Part shown: piece after piece, positions 43,997 to 54,340 of the stretch
Numbering within the stretch: the first letter of the stretch is position 1
Layout of the letters: every line of letters begins with the position of its first letter
Origin: Methylophilus sp.
GTDB lineage: Bacteria; Pseudomonadota; Gammaproteobacteria; Burkholderiales; Methylophilaceae
Direction of reading: 5' to 3'
DNA length: 64,000 bases
NCBI RefSeq assembly: GCF_008015755.1
Contig: NZ_SSGF01000016.1
Location: forward strand, 1-64,000
The notes under the pieces: model-generated
The model's input: only the letters and a program-made list of their open reading frames with translations
Database searches by the model: none
What the model was told of the DNA's origin: nothing
Made by a program: the position numbers and the translations under genes

Positions 43997-45403
43997 ATGA
44001 CTACTTTTCTGCCAGCGTCCATTTTTAAAGCCTACGATATTCGCGGTATCGTCGGCGAGACGCTGACAGAAGACATTGTTTATCAGATCGGCCTGGCGCT
44101 AGGCTCCCTGGCGCAAGAACGTGGCGAACACAGCCTGTGTGTCGGCTATGACGGCCGCTTATCCAGCCCCACCCTGGCCGCGGCACTGACGACCGGCATC
44201 GTAGACACCGGCACCAATGTGATTGCCTTGGGCATGGTCACCACCCCCATGCTGTATTTTGCAGCGCACTACCTCACAGAAACCAGCAGTGGCGTCATGA
44301 TGACCGGCAGCCATAATCCACCAGCCTACAATGGCCTCAAAATGGTGATTGCGGGTGAAACCCTCAGCAGTGAGGCCATACAGGCACTCAAACAACGCAT
44401 CACCCAGCAACAATTTGCACAACCTGCACAACCCGGCAAGCAATCGTTCTACGAGATATATCCAGCTTATCAGGCGGCCATTATTTCTGACATTCAACTG
44501 GCACGCCCGATGCGGGTGGTGATGGATTGTGGCAACGGTGTCGCTGGCGCTTATGCACCAGCCCTGTTTAAAGCATTGGGCTGCGAGGTTGAACCTTTGT
44601 TTTGTGAGGTAGATGGACACTTCCCCAACCACCATCCAGACCCGGTCGATGCGAAAAACCTGCAAGATGTGATACACACATTACAGACCGGTGAAGCCGA
44701 AATAGGCATTGCCTTTGATGGCGATGGCGATCGTTTGGGTGTGGTCACTAAGTCCGGCCAGATTATCCGCAGTGACCGCCAACTGATGCTATTTGTAGAA
44801 GACGTGCTGCAAAAACAGCCAGGCAGCAAGGTAGTGTTTGACGTGAAGTCGACACGCCATTTATCACCGTTTATCCGTGAGCACGGCGGCAAACCAGTGA
44901 TCTGGAAAACCGGCCACTCATTAATGAAAGCCAAAATCAAAGAAACCGGTGCCGCCATCGGTGGCGAGCTCTCCGGCCACCTGTTTTTTAACGATGCCAG
45001 GCAAGGTAAGCCCCGCTGGTTTGGCTTTGATGATGGCCTGTATAGCGCAGCACGCCTGCTAGAAATCGTCAGCCACAGCCCCAATGCCAGCGCAGTGCTC
45101 GAAGCCTTGCCCGACAGCCTCAACACCCCCGAATTACAGATTGCCATGCAAGAAGGCGAACCGCACGCCTTGATCGCCACGCTGCAACAATCGGCACAAT
45201 TTGCAGATGCCCTTGAAGTCATCACGATTGATGGCTTGCGTGTGGAATATGCTGATGGCTTTGGCCTGATTCGCGCCTCAAACACCACGCCAGTCCTCAC
45301 GCTGCGCTTTGAAGCAGAGAGCGAGGCGGCATTAGGCCGCATTCAACTGGCGTTTAAACAAGTCATCCGCCACGCCAATCCAGACTTGAAATTTCCGTTT
45401 TAA
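43997..45403 (+). CDS. algC: Phosphomannomutase/phosphoglucomutase (AlgC/ManB type)
   Basis: The enzyme interconverts hexose 1- and 6-phosphates for exopolysaccharide and LPS precursors. The 468-residue protein has FKAYDIRGIVG, the phosphoserine loop MTGSHNPPAYNGLKM (Ser in GSHNP), the metal loop FDGDGDRLGVV, and the sugar-binding GGELSGHLFF. It belongs to the bifunctional AlgC-like group. It follows iscX immediately and precedes a retroviral-type protease gene by 11 bases. A separate Pgm is encoded at 48,460-50,091. Confidence 0.92.
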   Translation: MTTFLPASIFKAYDIRGIVGETLTEDIVYQIGLALGSLAQERGEHSLCVGYDGRLSSPTLAAALTTGIVDTGTNVIALGMVTTPMLYFAAHYLTETSSGVMMTGSHNPPAYNGLKMVIAGETLSSEAIQALKQRITQQQFAQPAQPGKQSFYEIYPAYQAAIISDIQLARPMRVVMDCGNGVAGAYAPALFKALGCEVEPLFCEVDGHFPNHHPDPVDAKNLQDVIHTLQTGEAEIGIAFDGDGDRLGVVTKSGQIIRSDRQLMLFVEDVLQKQPGSKVVFDVKSTRHLSPFIREHGGKPVIWKTGHSLMKAKIKETGAAIGGELSGHLFFNDARQGKPRWFGFDDGLYSAARLLEIVSHSPNASAVLEALPDSLNTPELQIAMQEGEPHALIATLQQSAQFADALEVITIDGLRVEYADGFGLIRASNTTPVLTLRFEAESEAALGRIQLAFKQVIRHANPDLKFPF

Positions 45404-45414
45404 GCCACCATTGA

Positions 45415-45921
45415 ATGAGCATGGGACATGCTACTCAAAGACTCTACTCGCGCGGGCGCGGCCTGCTCTACACCGTGATCTGGCTGGGCCTTGCTGCATT
45501 GGTCTGGTTGCTAGTCGACCGCGTGCAACACCCCAACACCCTAGAACAAATCGGCCAGCAACAAGTGGTCAGCCTCAAGCGCGGGCCAGATGGCCACTAC
45601 AGTGCCGAGGCGCTGATTAACGGCGAACGCGTACGCGTGCTGGTAGACACCGGCGCCACCGGCGTGGCCATTTCACAAAGTGTTGCTGACCGTTTAGGCC
45701 TGGCCAGCCGCGATGCGATTAACACGCACACCGCTAACGGCAATGCCGTGTCTTACCTGGTGCGTTTAAAAACCGTGCAATTGGGCGGAGTGGTTGCGCA
45801 TGATGTCGCCGCGACGATTTCGCCGGGGCTGGAAGGTGATGCCTTGCTTGGCATGAGCTTTTTAGGCCGAATGGATGTACGCTTGTATCGTGGTGTGATG
45901 ACCATACGGGATGGTGAGTAA
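45415..45921 (+). CDS. Membrane-anchored retroviral-type aspartyl protease
   Basis: The 168-residue protein has one N-terminal membrane helix (LLYTVIWLGLAALVWLLVD) and a periplasmic domain with VLVDTGATGVAISQSVADRLGL (catalytic Asp in DTGA) and DALLGMSFLGRMDVRL. It is a single-lobed clan AA protease that should work as a dimer, the type annotated as TIGR02281-like in proteobacteria. Substrates are unknown. The initiator is ATG 45,415; ATG 45,421 is equally possible. It is probably in the iscX-algC transcript. Confidence 0.87.
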   Translation: MSMGHATQRLYSRGRGLLYTVIWLGLAALVWLLVDRVQHPNTLEQIGQQQVVSLKRGPDGHYSAEALINGERVRVLVDTGATGVAISQSVADRLGLASRDAINTHTANGNAVSYLVRLKTVQLGGVVAHDVAATISPGLEGDALLGMSFLGRMDVRLYRGVMTIRDGE

Positions 45922-45957
45922 TACGCGTGAGCAAGCGGTTTGCCCACGCGCCAGCGA

Positions 45958-46401
45958 TTATGGTGCCTCAGCAGGTAATGGCTTACCTTGTTTGACAAGG
46001 GCCACCGCTTGCGCAAACCGTTTATGGAATGTCGTTTCAGTTAAGGTTGTGGCGACATTCACTGTCACACGGCGCTTGGTCACCACAGTCACTTTCGTGT
46101 CGTCATCTTTCACCGGTTCTACCCAGGCACCCATCACCGCGCCCCATGACACCAGATTCACGCCACTGCTGGTGAGCATATAGTGCTGGTCTCTATGCTC
46201 TTCAATCGCGTCAGCGCCTTCCCATCTGAAGACGGTTTTTGCGATTTCCCAAGCTTGCGCTTCTGTCACGGCATAGTTTTTGGTGGTGCCTTCAGCACCG
46301 CTTTGTTTCACTTTAACCACATCTTGCATGGTTGAGCAACCAGCCGCAGTCATCGCTAACGCCACTAACAGGGCGCTGGCAACTCTTCTTTTGATATTCA
46401 T
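45958..46401 (-). CDS. Lipoprotein of unknown function
   Basis: The 147-residue precursor has a lipobox TAAGCST with the cysteine at about residue 22. The mature part shows QAWEIAKTVFRWEGADAIEEHRDQHYMLTSS and VTVVTKRRVTVNVATTLTETTFHKRF. It resembles the DUF3568-type lipoproteins. It is read convergently with the aspartyl protease gene. No enzymatic motif is visible. Confidence 0.75.
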   Translation of the reverse strand: MNIKRRVASALLVALAMTAAGCSTMQDVVKVKQSGAEGTTKNYAVTEAQAWEIAKTVFRWEGADAIEEHRDQHYMLTSSGVNLVSWGAVMGAWVEPVKDDDTKVTVVTKRRVTVNVATTLTETTFHKRFAQAVALVKQGKPLPAEAP

Positions 46402-46485
46402 TGTTATTCTTTCAAATTATTAAGTAAAGATTGTTTAATCCAATCCGGCGTGACATTAGCAGATTTTTAGCAGCAACGCCATGCA

Positions 46486-46848
46486 CTACTTTCTGACGCC
46501 ATATTCCAGCACAAACCACTGCGGGTTCAGCCCGGCCAGGGGTGCACGCAATGTGGCTAATTCAGCCTCAGGCCCATGCACCTCAATGCGCACCATCTGA
46601 GACACTTCGCCCATCTCATGCAAAATCGGGCGCAGGTTTTCAAGATGTGCTAACAAGGCCGCGGCATTTTCAAAGCCTTCGCGGCAATGCGCGAGGTCAC
46701 CATCAAAGCTAAAGCCATAATACAAACAGCCAGACTCGCGTGCTGACCATGCCACATACTTCTCGCAGATAGCCCGAAAAGCAGCGGCTTTGCCTGGGTG
46801 AATCTCAAAGTAGGGGGAAACGGAACAGCAGGTATCTTGGGTAGCCAT
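46486..46848 (-). CDS. Antibiotic biosynthesis monooxygenase-like (ABM) domain protein
   Basis: The 120-residue protein is a small dimeric alpha-beta barrel of the ABM type, beginning CCSVSPYFEIHPGKAAAFRAICEKYVAWSARESGCLYYGFSFDGD, with HEMGEVSQMVRIEVHGPEAEL later. Such domains act as cofactor-free monooxygenases or stress proteins. ATG 46,848 is preferred to the GTG 46,851. It lies 24 bases after the M48 peptidase gene, in the same direction. Confidence 0.8.
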   Translation of the reverse strand: MATQDTCCSVSPYFEIHPGKAAAFRAICEKYVAWSARESGCLYYGFSFDGDLAHCREGFENAAALLAHLENLRPILHEMGEVSQMVRIEVHGPEAELATLRAPLAGLNPQWFVLEYGVRK

Positions 46849-46872
46849 CACTAACTATCTTTGTTTAATCAA

Positions 46873-48432
46873 TTACTTTGCCAGCTCGGCGCCTTCGACC
46901 ACGACGCGGAAGAATTGCAATGCCGCCTGGTCCTGGATACGCACGCCAGTCGCCACCGAGCCGCGTTTACCCGGTGCGATACCGCCGGTAATCAGCATGG
47001 ATCGCGTCTGGTCGACCAAACGTCCGCGGTTATCGTATTGCAACATACGCACCTGCACGCGGCCAACTGGTACGCTGCTATTGTTCTGCACCGCGGCATA
47101 CACCATGCCGGTGTTATCCGCCAGCGGGCCTGACGGCAAATAACGCGCGGGGTTGCGTGGCAAATCGATGCGCATGGCACGGCCAGCGGCTTCTTTACCG
47201 ATTTCAGAATCTGAGCTGGCTGCGAGTTGGTAGTGCTGTAAAGCCAGTGAGGTTTCACCGCGGCCTTCGGCAATCTGGCCAAGCAAAGCATAGCCAGGCG
47301 CCGTTGGCAGCAAGGCATTGGCTTTTTTCAAGAAAGGCTCAGCCTGCTCTTTTTTGCCATCGTTAAACAGCGCAATCCCGCTTTGGACATAAGGCTTGAA
47401 ATAGTCAGGCTGCATTTGAATCGCCTTATCGTAAAACGCCAGCGCCTCAGTGGTGTTCTTTTTGGTCAGCGCAATATCCCCCAACAACTCCTGAAAACGC
47501 GCTTCGTGCGGCTCGATACTGATGGCTTTTTTGGCCAGGGTTTTGGCTTTTTCTGCATCGCCTTTTTGCAAGGCGGCTTTGCCTTCGTCATAGGCTTTAT
47601 ACGCTTCGCGCGTCGCCATGAGTTTGGCGACTTTTTGCGCATAAACATCTTTGCCCATGTCACCGCCAGCACCTAATTCTGCCAGCGTTTTTTTGTTGTC
47701 TTCTACACGTTCTTGTGACGGCGGGTGGCTGGCAAACAGGCCAGAAATAAAATCTTGCCGCTTGCCCTCACTCAAACGCACAAACGTCTCTTGCAAGGTC
47801 ACAGCCGCAGCCGGGTCATAGCCAGCCAGTTTCATGTACTTCATGCCATAGTGGTCCGACTCTGATTCGGCATCCCGGCCATATTTGCTGGTGATTAACT
47901 GCCCGCCCAATTGCGCGCCACCGACCACCAAGTTGGCATAATTAGAGTCACGCGTCGCGAGGCCCACCGCTAGCATGGCGCCTTGCATAAACATGCCACG
48001 CTCCATCCCTTTGGCACCATGACGCGCCGCCGCATGCACAATTTCATGCCCTAGCACAGCCGCCAGCTCCGCCTCACTGTGCAACTCATATAACAGGCCA
48101 CGGTTAAAAGCGATTTTGCCGCCCGGCATCGCCCAGGCATTGGGCACAGAGTCATTGAGCACTACAAACTCATAGGGCAGATCCGGGCGATCAGAGACCG
48201 CTGCCAGTTTTTGCCCCACTTGTTGCACGTAGCGAGTGAGTTCTGCATCCAAGGTGTAATCCCCCCCTTGCGATTGGCGCGCCGGACTGTAGTTTTGCTG
48301 GCCGAGTTGGATCTCTTTGTCTTGCGAGACAAACTGGAACTCACGCTCTTTGGTCACCGGGTTGACGCCGCAGGCCAGCAAGCCTGCAGACAACACCATC
48401 GGGCAGAGAATACTTTTTTTTATCATGGTCAT
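46873..48432 (-). CDS. M48-family zinc metalloprotease lipoprotein with TPR repeats
   Basis: The 519-residue protein has a lipobox GLLACGV (Cys 21), so it sits in the envelope. The M48 catalytic domain has HEIVH (129-133), ESDHYGMKYMKLAGYDP as third-ligand region and ASHPPSQERV. TPR repeats (about residues 280-400, with KKNTTEALAFYDKAIQMQPDYFKPYVQSGIALF) follow. This is the BepA/YfgC-type arrangement used in outer-membrane protein quality control, but a C-terminal domain of about 100 residues is extra. It is probably in one transcript with the ABM gene. Confidence 0.9.
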   Translation of the reverse strand: MTMIKKSILCPMVLSAGLLACGVNPVTKEREFQFVSQDKEIQLGQQNYSPARQSQGGDYTLDAELTRYVQQVGQKLAAVSDRPDLPYEFVVLNDSVPNAWAMPGGKIAFNRGLLYELHSEAELAAVLGHEIVHAAARHGAKGMERGMFMQGAMLAVGLATRDSNYANLVVGGAQLGGQLITSKYGRDAESESDHYGMKYMKLAGYDPAAAVTLQETFVRLSEGKRQDFISGLFASHPPSQERVEDNKKTLAELGAGGDMGKDVYAQKVAKLMATREAYKAYDEGKAALQKGDAEKAKTLAKKAISIEPHEARFQELLGDIALTKKNTTEALAFYDKAIQMQPDYFKPYVQSGIALFNDGKKEQAEPFLKKANALLPTAPGYALLGQIAEGRGETSLALQHYQLAASSDSEIGKEAAGRAMRIDLPRNPARYLPSGPLADNTGMVYAAVQNNSSVPVGRVQVRMLQYDNRGRLVDQTRSMLITGGIAPGKRGSVATGVRIQDQAALQFFRVVVEGAELAK

Positions 48433-48459
48433 GCAGCCATTTCCCTGTGGCGATAATTA

Positions 48460-50169
<1,710 letters not shown>

Positions 50170-50844
50170 TCAAACATCCATGCTTTGTCGCGCGCGACGG
50201 CCAATGCCAAAATACAACACCGACAAGCCGACAAGATGACACACCGGCCACCACAAGGCGTTGAATTGCTGCTGCGTAAACGCATAAGCGCCAAGCACGC
50301 CGCCAGTCACAAAACCGCCAATCAGGATTAAATACAGGGTTAACCGTCGCCTATCGACGGCTTGACCACGTAAACGCAGACCGAAAGCAATGCCAATATC
50401 GGTGAATAATCCAGACACATGTGTCGTGCGCACCACTGCCCCGCTAAAGGTGCTGGTCATCGCATTTTGCAATCCACACGCGGCAGAAGCCAGCCACTGG
50501 CCGCTGAGCCAGCCCTGATTAAGTAACAACACCGCCGCTGTGAGCAAGCCTGCTTCTATCCATAATGCCAGGTGATATTGTCTGCCCAGCTTGAGTGCCT
50601 CGTGGCCGATGACCATGCCACTGATGATGGCGCCCAGCACAAAAAAGAGCATCACACAGAGCAGATGCAGCACTTGCAAGATATCCCCTTGCATGATTTC
50701 AATCGAGAAAAAAGTAGAAATGCCGGTCAGATGCGACACGGCCTGATGACGAAAACCCAGCACGCCGACAGCATTCACAAAGCCCGCATTCATGGCCAGT
50801 AAACATCCGCCCAGCTCCACCCAGCGCGGCAAACGCTGCATCAT
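50170..50844 (-). CDS. DUF1275/YoaK-family membrane protein
   Basis: The 225-residue protein has about six membrane helices, for example GGCLLAMNAGFVNAVGVLGF, VLHLLCVMLFFVLGAIISGMV and LTLYLILIGGFVTGGVLGAY. VSHLTGISTFFS and ACGLQNAMTSTFSGAVVRTTHVSGLFTDIG mark the DUF1275 family. Its function is unknown. The start at 50,844 follows GAGGGT by eight bases. It is divergent from the first pqqA gene. Confidence 0.85.
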   Translation of the reverse strand: MMQRLPRWVELGGCLLAMNAGFVNAVGVLGFRHQAVSHLTGISTFFSIEIMQGDILQVLHLLCVMLFFVLGAIISGMVIGHEALKLGRQYHLALWIEAGLLTAAVLLLNQGWLSGQWLASAACGLQNAMTSTFSGAVVRTTHVSGLFTDIGIAFGLRLRGQAVDRRRLTLYLILIGGFVTGGVLGAYAFTQQQFNALWWPVCHLVGLSVLYFGIGRRARQSMDV

Positions 50845-50971
50845 GTCATACCCTCGTTTTTCAACTTGTTGTTGTATGCATTTTACGCTGCCAGCGCAGC
50901 AGGACAACAAAAATCACGCGACGCAAAACTACGTAAAATCATGAGCCACTTTTACGGATTCGCTTCAGGGT

Positions 50972-50985
50972 GGTGTTGAAACACC
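50972..50985. promoter_or_regulatory. Short dyad upstream of the first pqqA
   Basis: GGTGTT (50,972-50,977) and AACACC (50,980-50,985) are exact inverted copies with a two-base spacer, about 70 bases before the pqqA start. It could be a regulator half-site pair; nothing else supports that. Confidence 0.3.
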
Positions 50986-51055
50986 GGCGTATAGTGAGAG
51001 TCATACAAGCACATCAAACATGATGTTCTTAATTAAATAACTCAAGGAGATGATT

Positions 51056-51127
51056 ATGTGGACTAAACCAGCTGCTACTGAAATGCGTTTTGGCTTTGAA
51101 GTAACCATGTACGTGATGAACAAGTAA
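51056..51127 (+). CDS. pqqA: PQQ precursor peptide PqqA (copy 1)
   Basis: The ribosomally made precursor of the cofactor pyrroloquinoline quinone has 23 residues. It begins MWTKPAATEMRFGFE, with Glu 15 and Tyr 19 in the EVTMY motif that become the PQQ skeleton. A strong AAGGAG (51,044-51,049) precedes the ATG and an intrinsic terminator follows within 50 bases, so it is a monocistronic unit. No pqqBCDE genes are near. A second copy with the same peptide lies at 52,806-52,877. Confidence 0.95.
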   Translation: MWTKPAATEMRFGFEVTMYVMNK

Positions 51128-51173
51128 TCAGCCTTTGTCTTAAGTCATTAAGATAAGCAAGTTAGGTTGAACA

Positions 51174-51203
51174 AAAAACCGCCGGTATACGGCGGTTTTT
51201 TTA
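51174..51203. terminator. Intrinsic terminator of pqqA copy 1
   Basis: AAAACCGCCG / CGGCGGTTTT with loop GTATA is followed by T7. It also serves the convergent TauE/SafE gene, whose stop is about 20 bases away. Confidence 0.9.
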
Positions 51204-51221
51204 TTGCCTGCGGCAGTGAGT

Positions 51222-52037
51222 TTAAGACAGCTGTGACCACAGCAAGTTGAGGCTCACGCCCATCAAAAAGACGGCAAAAATGCGCTTTAACACCTTGACC
51301 GGCAAACGTTTGGTCAGCGCCACGCCAGCGGGGGCAAATAACACGCTGAGCGGGGTAATCAGCATAATGGCGGGCAAATAGAGCAAGCCGAACGAATCTG
51401 GTGCATGTGCCGTTTGGCGCACGGCATCTTGTAGATAACTCACCGTGCTCGCCAGCGCAATCGGAAAACCCAATACGGCTGACGTCCCGATCGCCTGCTT
51501 CACCGACACATTGCGCATGGCCAGGTAAGGCACCGTCAGCGTACCGCCCCCGATCGACACCAGCGCAGAAATCACACCGATCAACAACGACACCAGGCTG
51601 ATCTCGACCTTGCCGGGCACTTTGTGCTGCGTCGGTTTGCGGTCCAAAAACAACTGTATGGCAGCAAAAAAAGTAAAGCTGGCAAAAAACAGCGTTAAAT
51701 AAAACGCATCGAGGTGAATCGCCACCAAGGTTGCCAATAGCGAACCAATAAACGCCATCGGCACCATGGCCCAGACATAGGGCCAGACGATATTCTGATT
51801 TTTATGATGCGCCAGTATGCTGGACAGTGAAGTAAAGACGATGCAGGCCATCGAGGTGGCCAGTGCCATATGAAAGGCGGCATCGGCCGAGAAGCCCTTG
51901 GCCACCAATATGGCATGCAACATGGGCACCAGCACAATGCCGCCGCCTATGCCCAGCAAGCCAGACAGCACGCCGACCACCACGCCAATCAGGCAGAACA
52001 ACGCATACTGCTCAAAAAATAGTTGTATCCAGTCCAT
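51222..52037 (-). CDS. TauE/SafE-family membrane transporter
   Basis: The 271-residue protein has about eight membrane helices. Two GxGGG/ GxGGx stretches mark the family, LSGLLGIGGGIVLVPML near the N-terminus and VSIGGGTLTVPYLAM in the middle. Members export sulfite, sulfoacetate or similar organic anions. The substrate is unknown here. It lies between the two pqqA copies but is read away from umuD. Confidence 0.87.
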   Translation of the reverse strand: MDWIQLFFEQYALFCLIGVVVGVLSGLLGIGGGIVLVPMLHAILVAKGFSADAAFHMALATSMACIVFTSLSSILAHHKNQNIVWPYVWAMVPMAFIGSLLATLVAIHLDAFYLTLFFASFTFFAAIQLFLDRKPTQHKVPGKVEISLVSLLIGVISALVSIGGGTLTVPYLAMRNVSVKQAIGTSAVLGFPIALASTVSYLQDAVRQTAHAPDSFGLLYLPAIMLITPLSVLFAPAGVALTKRLPVKVLKRIFAVFLMGVSLNLLWSQLS

Positions 52038-52131
52038 GCGACACTCATCCGTTAAAAGCGCAACAGTATACCTGCTGAATGCAGGCGCTTTCTCTGCTTT
52101 TTATATTTATGATTTTTGTTACAATAATCAA

Positions 52132-52749
52132 ATGAATGACCATCAAACCAAAAAAGCAGGCGGCAAACGGTTGGGCGCAGGCCGCAAATCGGGCTCTGGT
52201 GTATATCAGGAAGCCACCACCGTCATGCGCGTGCCTGTCAGCCAAAAAGCGGCACTCAGTCAACAGCTTAGCCGTTATGCCCGACAGCAGCAACAGCGCA
52301 AACAGCTGGATAGCCCGCACGCCTTTACACAGCTCGAACACCCAATACAAGCGATCGCGTTGCCGCTCTATCAATCAAAAGTACCGGCGGGGTTTCCCTC
52401 TCCGGCCGATGATCATGTTGAACTGCGCTTGGATCCGACTACCTATTTGATTGACCAGGCAGATTCAACGTTTTTTGTCACCATACAAGGTGAGTCGATG
52501 ATAGAAGTGGGATTAATGCCGGGAGACAAGGCGGTGGTAGATCGAGGAAAATCAGCAGTGATCGGTGATATTGTGCTGGCGATGATAGATGGTGAATTCA
52601 CCATTAAAACGCTGGCCAAACAAGCAGATGGCACGCCAAAGTTGATGCCTGCAAACGCATCTGGCCGCTATGCGCCACTCCTGATTCAGCCACCCATGCA
52701 GTTTGAAGTGTGGGGCGTGGTGATCGGCTCGTTCAGGCGCTTTAGATAA
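52132..52749 (+). CDS. umuD: UmuD-like polymerase V subunit with N-terminal extension
   Basis: This LexA-family protein is cleaved on RecA filaments and then supports translesion synthesis with UmuC. The 205-residue protein has the cleavage site VPAGFPSPADDHVE (Ala 86-Gly 87), Ser 122 in QGESMIEVG and Lys 159 in EFTIKTLA. The spacings 36 and 37 equal those of E. coli UmuD. About 60 residues precede the normal UmuD start, beginning with a basic GGKRLGAGRKSGSGVYQEATTV-type segment that may bind DNA or a partner. The start at 52,132 is short-leader; no LexA box of the CTGT-N8-ACAG type is seen upstream. Confidence 0.9.
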   Translation: MNDHQTKKAGGKRLGAGRKSGSGVYQEATTVMRVPVSQKAALSQQLSRYARQQQQRKQLDSPHAFTQLEHPIQAIALPLYQSKVPAGFPSPADDHVELRLDPTTYLIDQADSTFFVTIQGESMIEVGLMPGDKAVVDRGKSAVIGDIVLAMIDGEFTIKTLAKQADGTPKLMPANASGRYAPLLIQPPMQFEVWGVVIGSFRRFR

Positions 52750-52755
52750 ACAAAA

Positions 52756-52787
52756 ACCCGGTGCCCATGCATGATGGACAACCGGGC
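52756..52787 (-). terminator. Terminator of pqqA copy 2
   Basis: On the minus strand CCCGGT and ACCGGG pair around a smaller inner stem and are followed by TTTTTG. It begins 19 bases beyond the pqqA stop, just past the umuD stop. Confidence 0.7.
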
Positions 52788-52805
52788 TGTCTGAACGCAA
52801 ATGAA

Positions 52806-52877
52806 TTATTTGTTCATCACGTACATGGTGACTTCGAAACCGAAACGCATTTCGGTAGCAGCTGGTTTAGTCCACAT
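52806..52877 (-). CDS. pqqA: PQQ precursor peptide PqqA (copy 2), antisense between umuD and umuC
   Basis: The minus strand encodes the same 23-residue peptide as copy 1, with Glu 15 and Tyr 19 conserved. Several codons differ synonymously (ACC/ACT, TTC/TTT, GGT/GGC, GTC/GTA). AAGGAGAT lies before its ATG, like copy 1, but the farther upstream DNA is unrelated, so promoters differ. It lies in the 267-bp gap between umuD and umuC, oppositely oriented to both. Synonymous drift with a fixed peptide argues for selection on the product, not a recent copy. Confidence 0.95.
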   Translation of the reverse strand: MWTKPAATEMRFGFEVTMYVMNK

Positions 52878-53016
52878 AATGATCTCCTTGTTTGATTTCC
52901 CGAACCGACCCCATGTCTGGCTCGTGTGAAAGTATTATCGGCCCAAGCCCCAACAATCCTGCTATTGCGGATCATGAACAGTGTTTAGGGAATTTCATGA
53001 AACACCCCTCATACAA

Positions 53017-54327
53017 ATGAATATGCCAGCCTCTTATCAAGCAGCCATCACGGCGATCGCACTGGTCGATGTGAATAATTTTTACGTCAGCTGCGAGCGT
53101 GTGTTTAACCCCAAACTGCGCGGGCGCCCAGTGGTGGTGCTCAGTAATAACGACGGCTGCATTATCTCGCGCAGTGCAGAAGCCAAGGCACTGGACATCG
53201 CTATGGGCGCGCCGTGGTTCAAAGTGCGCAAGTATGCCGAGCAAGAGGGGGTGATTGCCTACTCCTCGAATTATGCCTTGTACGCGGACATGAGCAACCG
53301 CGTGATGTCGGTGTTGCGGCAATTTAGCCCGTCACAAGAGGTGTACTCGATTGACGAGTCGTTTCTCGACCTTAGTGCGTTTTCCATACGTGACTTGACG
53401 GCTTATGCGCAACAACTCAGGCAAACGGTGCTACAAGCCACTGGCTTGCCAGTCTGCGTTGGGATTGCCAGCAGCAAAACCCTGGCAAAACTGGCTAACC
53501 ATTGCGCCAAACAACAAGCCGCCCTCAATGGCGTCTGTCATTTCAATACGCTGTTGCCTGCCGCTCTGGACGACACGTTGCGCAACATCGACGTCAGCCA
53601 TGTCTGGGGCATCGGCCGGAATTTGAACAAGCAGTTGCATGCGGCAGGCATTCATAGCGCCTATGACCTCAAGATGAGCGATGCGGCGACCATGCGCAAA
53701 GCATTTAACGTGGTGATGGAGAAAACCATACGTGAACTCAACGGCACTGCCTGCCTGTCGCTAGAGCAAGTACGCGGCCCGCAACAGCAGATTTTGAGTA
53801 CGCGCAGCTTTGGCCAGGCGGTGCGCGACCTGCAAAGCTTGGAAGAAGCCGTCACGCTATACACCACGCGTGCAGGCGAAAAGCTGCGCAAGCGTCAATT
53901 GTATGCTGGCAGCATTTACGTCTACATCCGCACCAGCCCGTTTCGTGAGGCCCACCGGCAATACGACAATCACTTGCGTCTGCCGCTGCATACGCCCACC
54001 AACGATACCTTAAAGTTGGTGCAGGCCGCCCTGACAGCGCTGCGACAGATTTACCGCCCGGGTTACGATTATATGAAAGCAGGCGTCTCGCTCGGTGAAC
54101 TGGTGACAGTGGAGGCGCAGCAACAGGACTTGTTCCACACTGATGTGTCGCACGAAAAAGCAGGCCGCTTGATGCATGCGTTGGACACCATCAACCATAA
54201 AATGGGCCGGGCCACACTCAAACTGGCCAGCGAAGGTGTACAACGCCAGCAGCCCTGGCGTATGAAACAGGCACATAAAAGCCCGGCTTATACCACCTGC
54301 TGGGATGCGCTGTTAGCGGTTGACTAA
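53017..54327 (+). CDS. umuC: DNA polymerase V catalytic subunit UmuC
   Basis: The Y-family polymerase copies damaged DNA with UmuD'. The 436-residue protein has [19 protein letters not shown], the catalytic [37 protein letters not shown] and the little-finger domain [21 protein letters not shown] 53,017 is assumed as the start; a GTG at 52,981 is also open. The umuD-umuC pair is not overlapping; the pqqA copy separates the two. Confidence 0.93.
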   Translation: MNMPASYQAAITAIALVDVNNFYVSCERVFNPKLRGRPVVVLSNNDGCIISRSAEAKALDIAMGAPWFKVRKYAEQEGVIAYSSNYALYADMSNRVMSVLRQFSPSQEVYSIDESFLDLSAFSIRDLTAYAQQLRQTVLQATGLPVCVGIASSKTLAKLANHCAKQQAALNGVCHFNTLLPAALDDTLRNIDVSHVWGIGRNLNKQLHAAGIHSAYDLKMSDAATMRKAFNVVMEKTIRELNGTACLSLEQVRGPQQQILSTRSFGQAVRDLQSLEEAVTLYTTRAGEKLRKRQLYAGSIYVYIRTSPFREAHRQYDNHLRLPLHTPTNDTLKLVQAALTALRQIYRPGYDYMKAGVSLGELVTVEAQQQDLFHTDVSHEKAGRLMHALDTINHKMGRATLKLASEGVQRQQPWRMKQAHKSPAYTTCWDALLAVD

Positions 54328-54340
54328 GCCGAGGCTGGCG

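Noticed and set aside
52038-52131. LexA (SOS) box before umuD
   Set aside because: No CTGT-N8-ACAG or near match was found; a divergent box cannot be excluded but is not supported.
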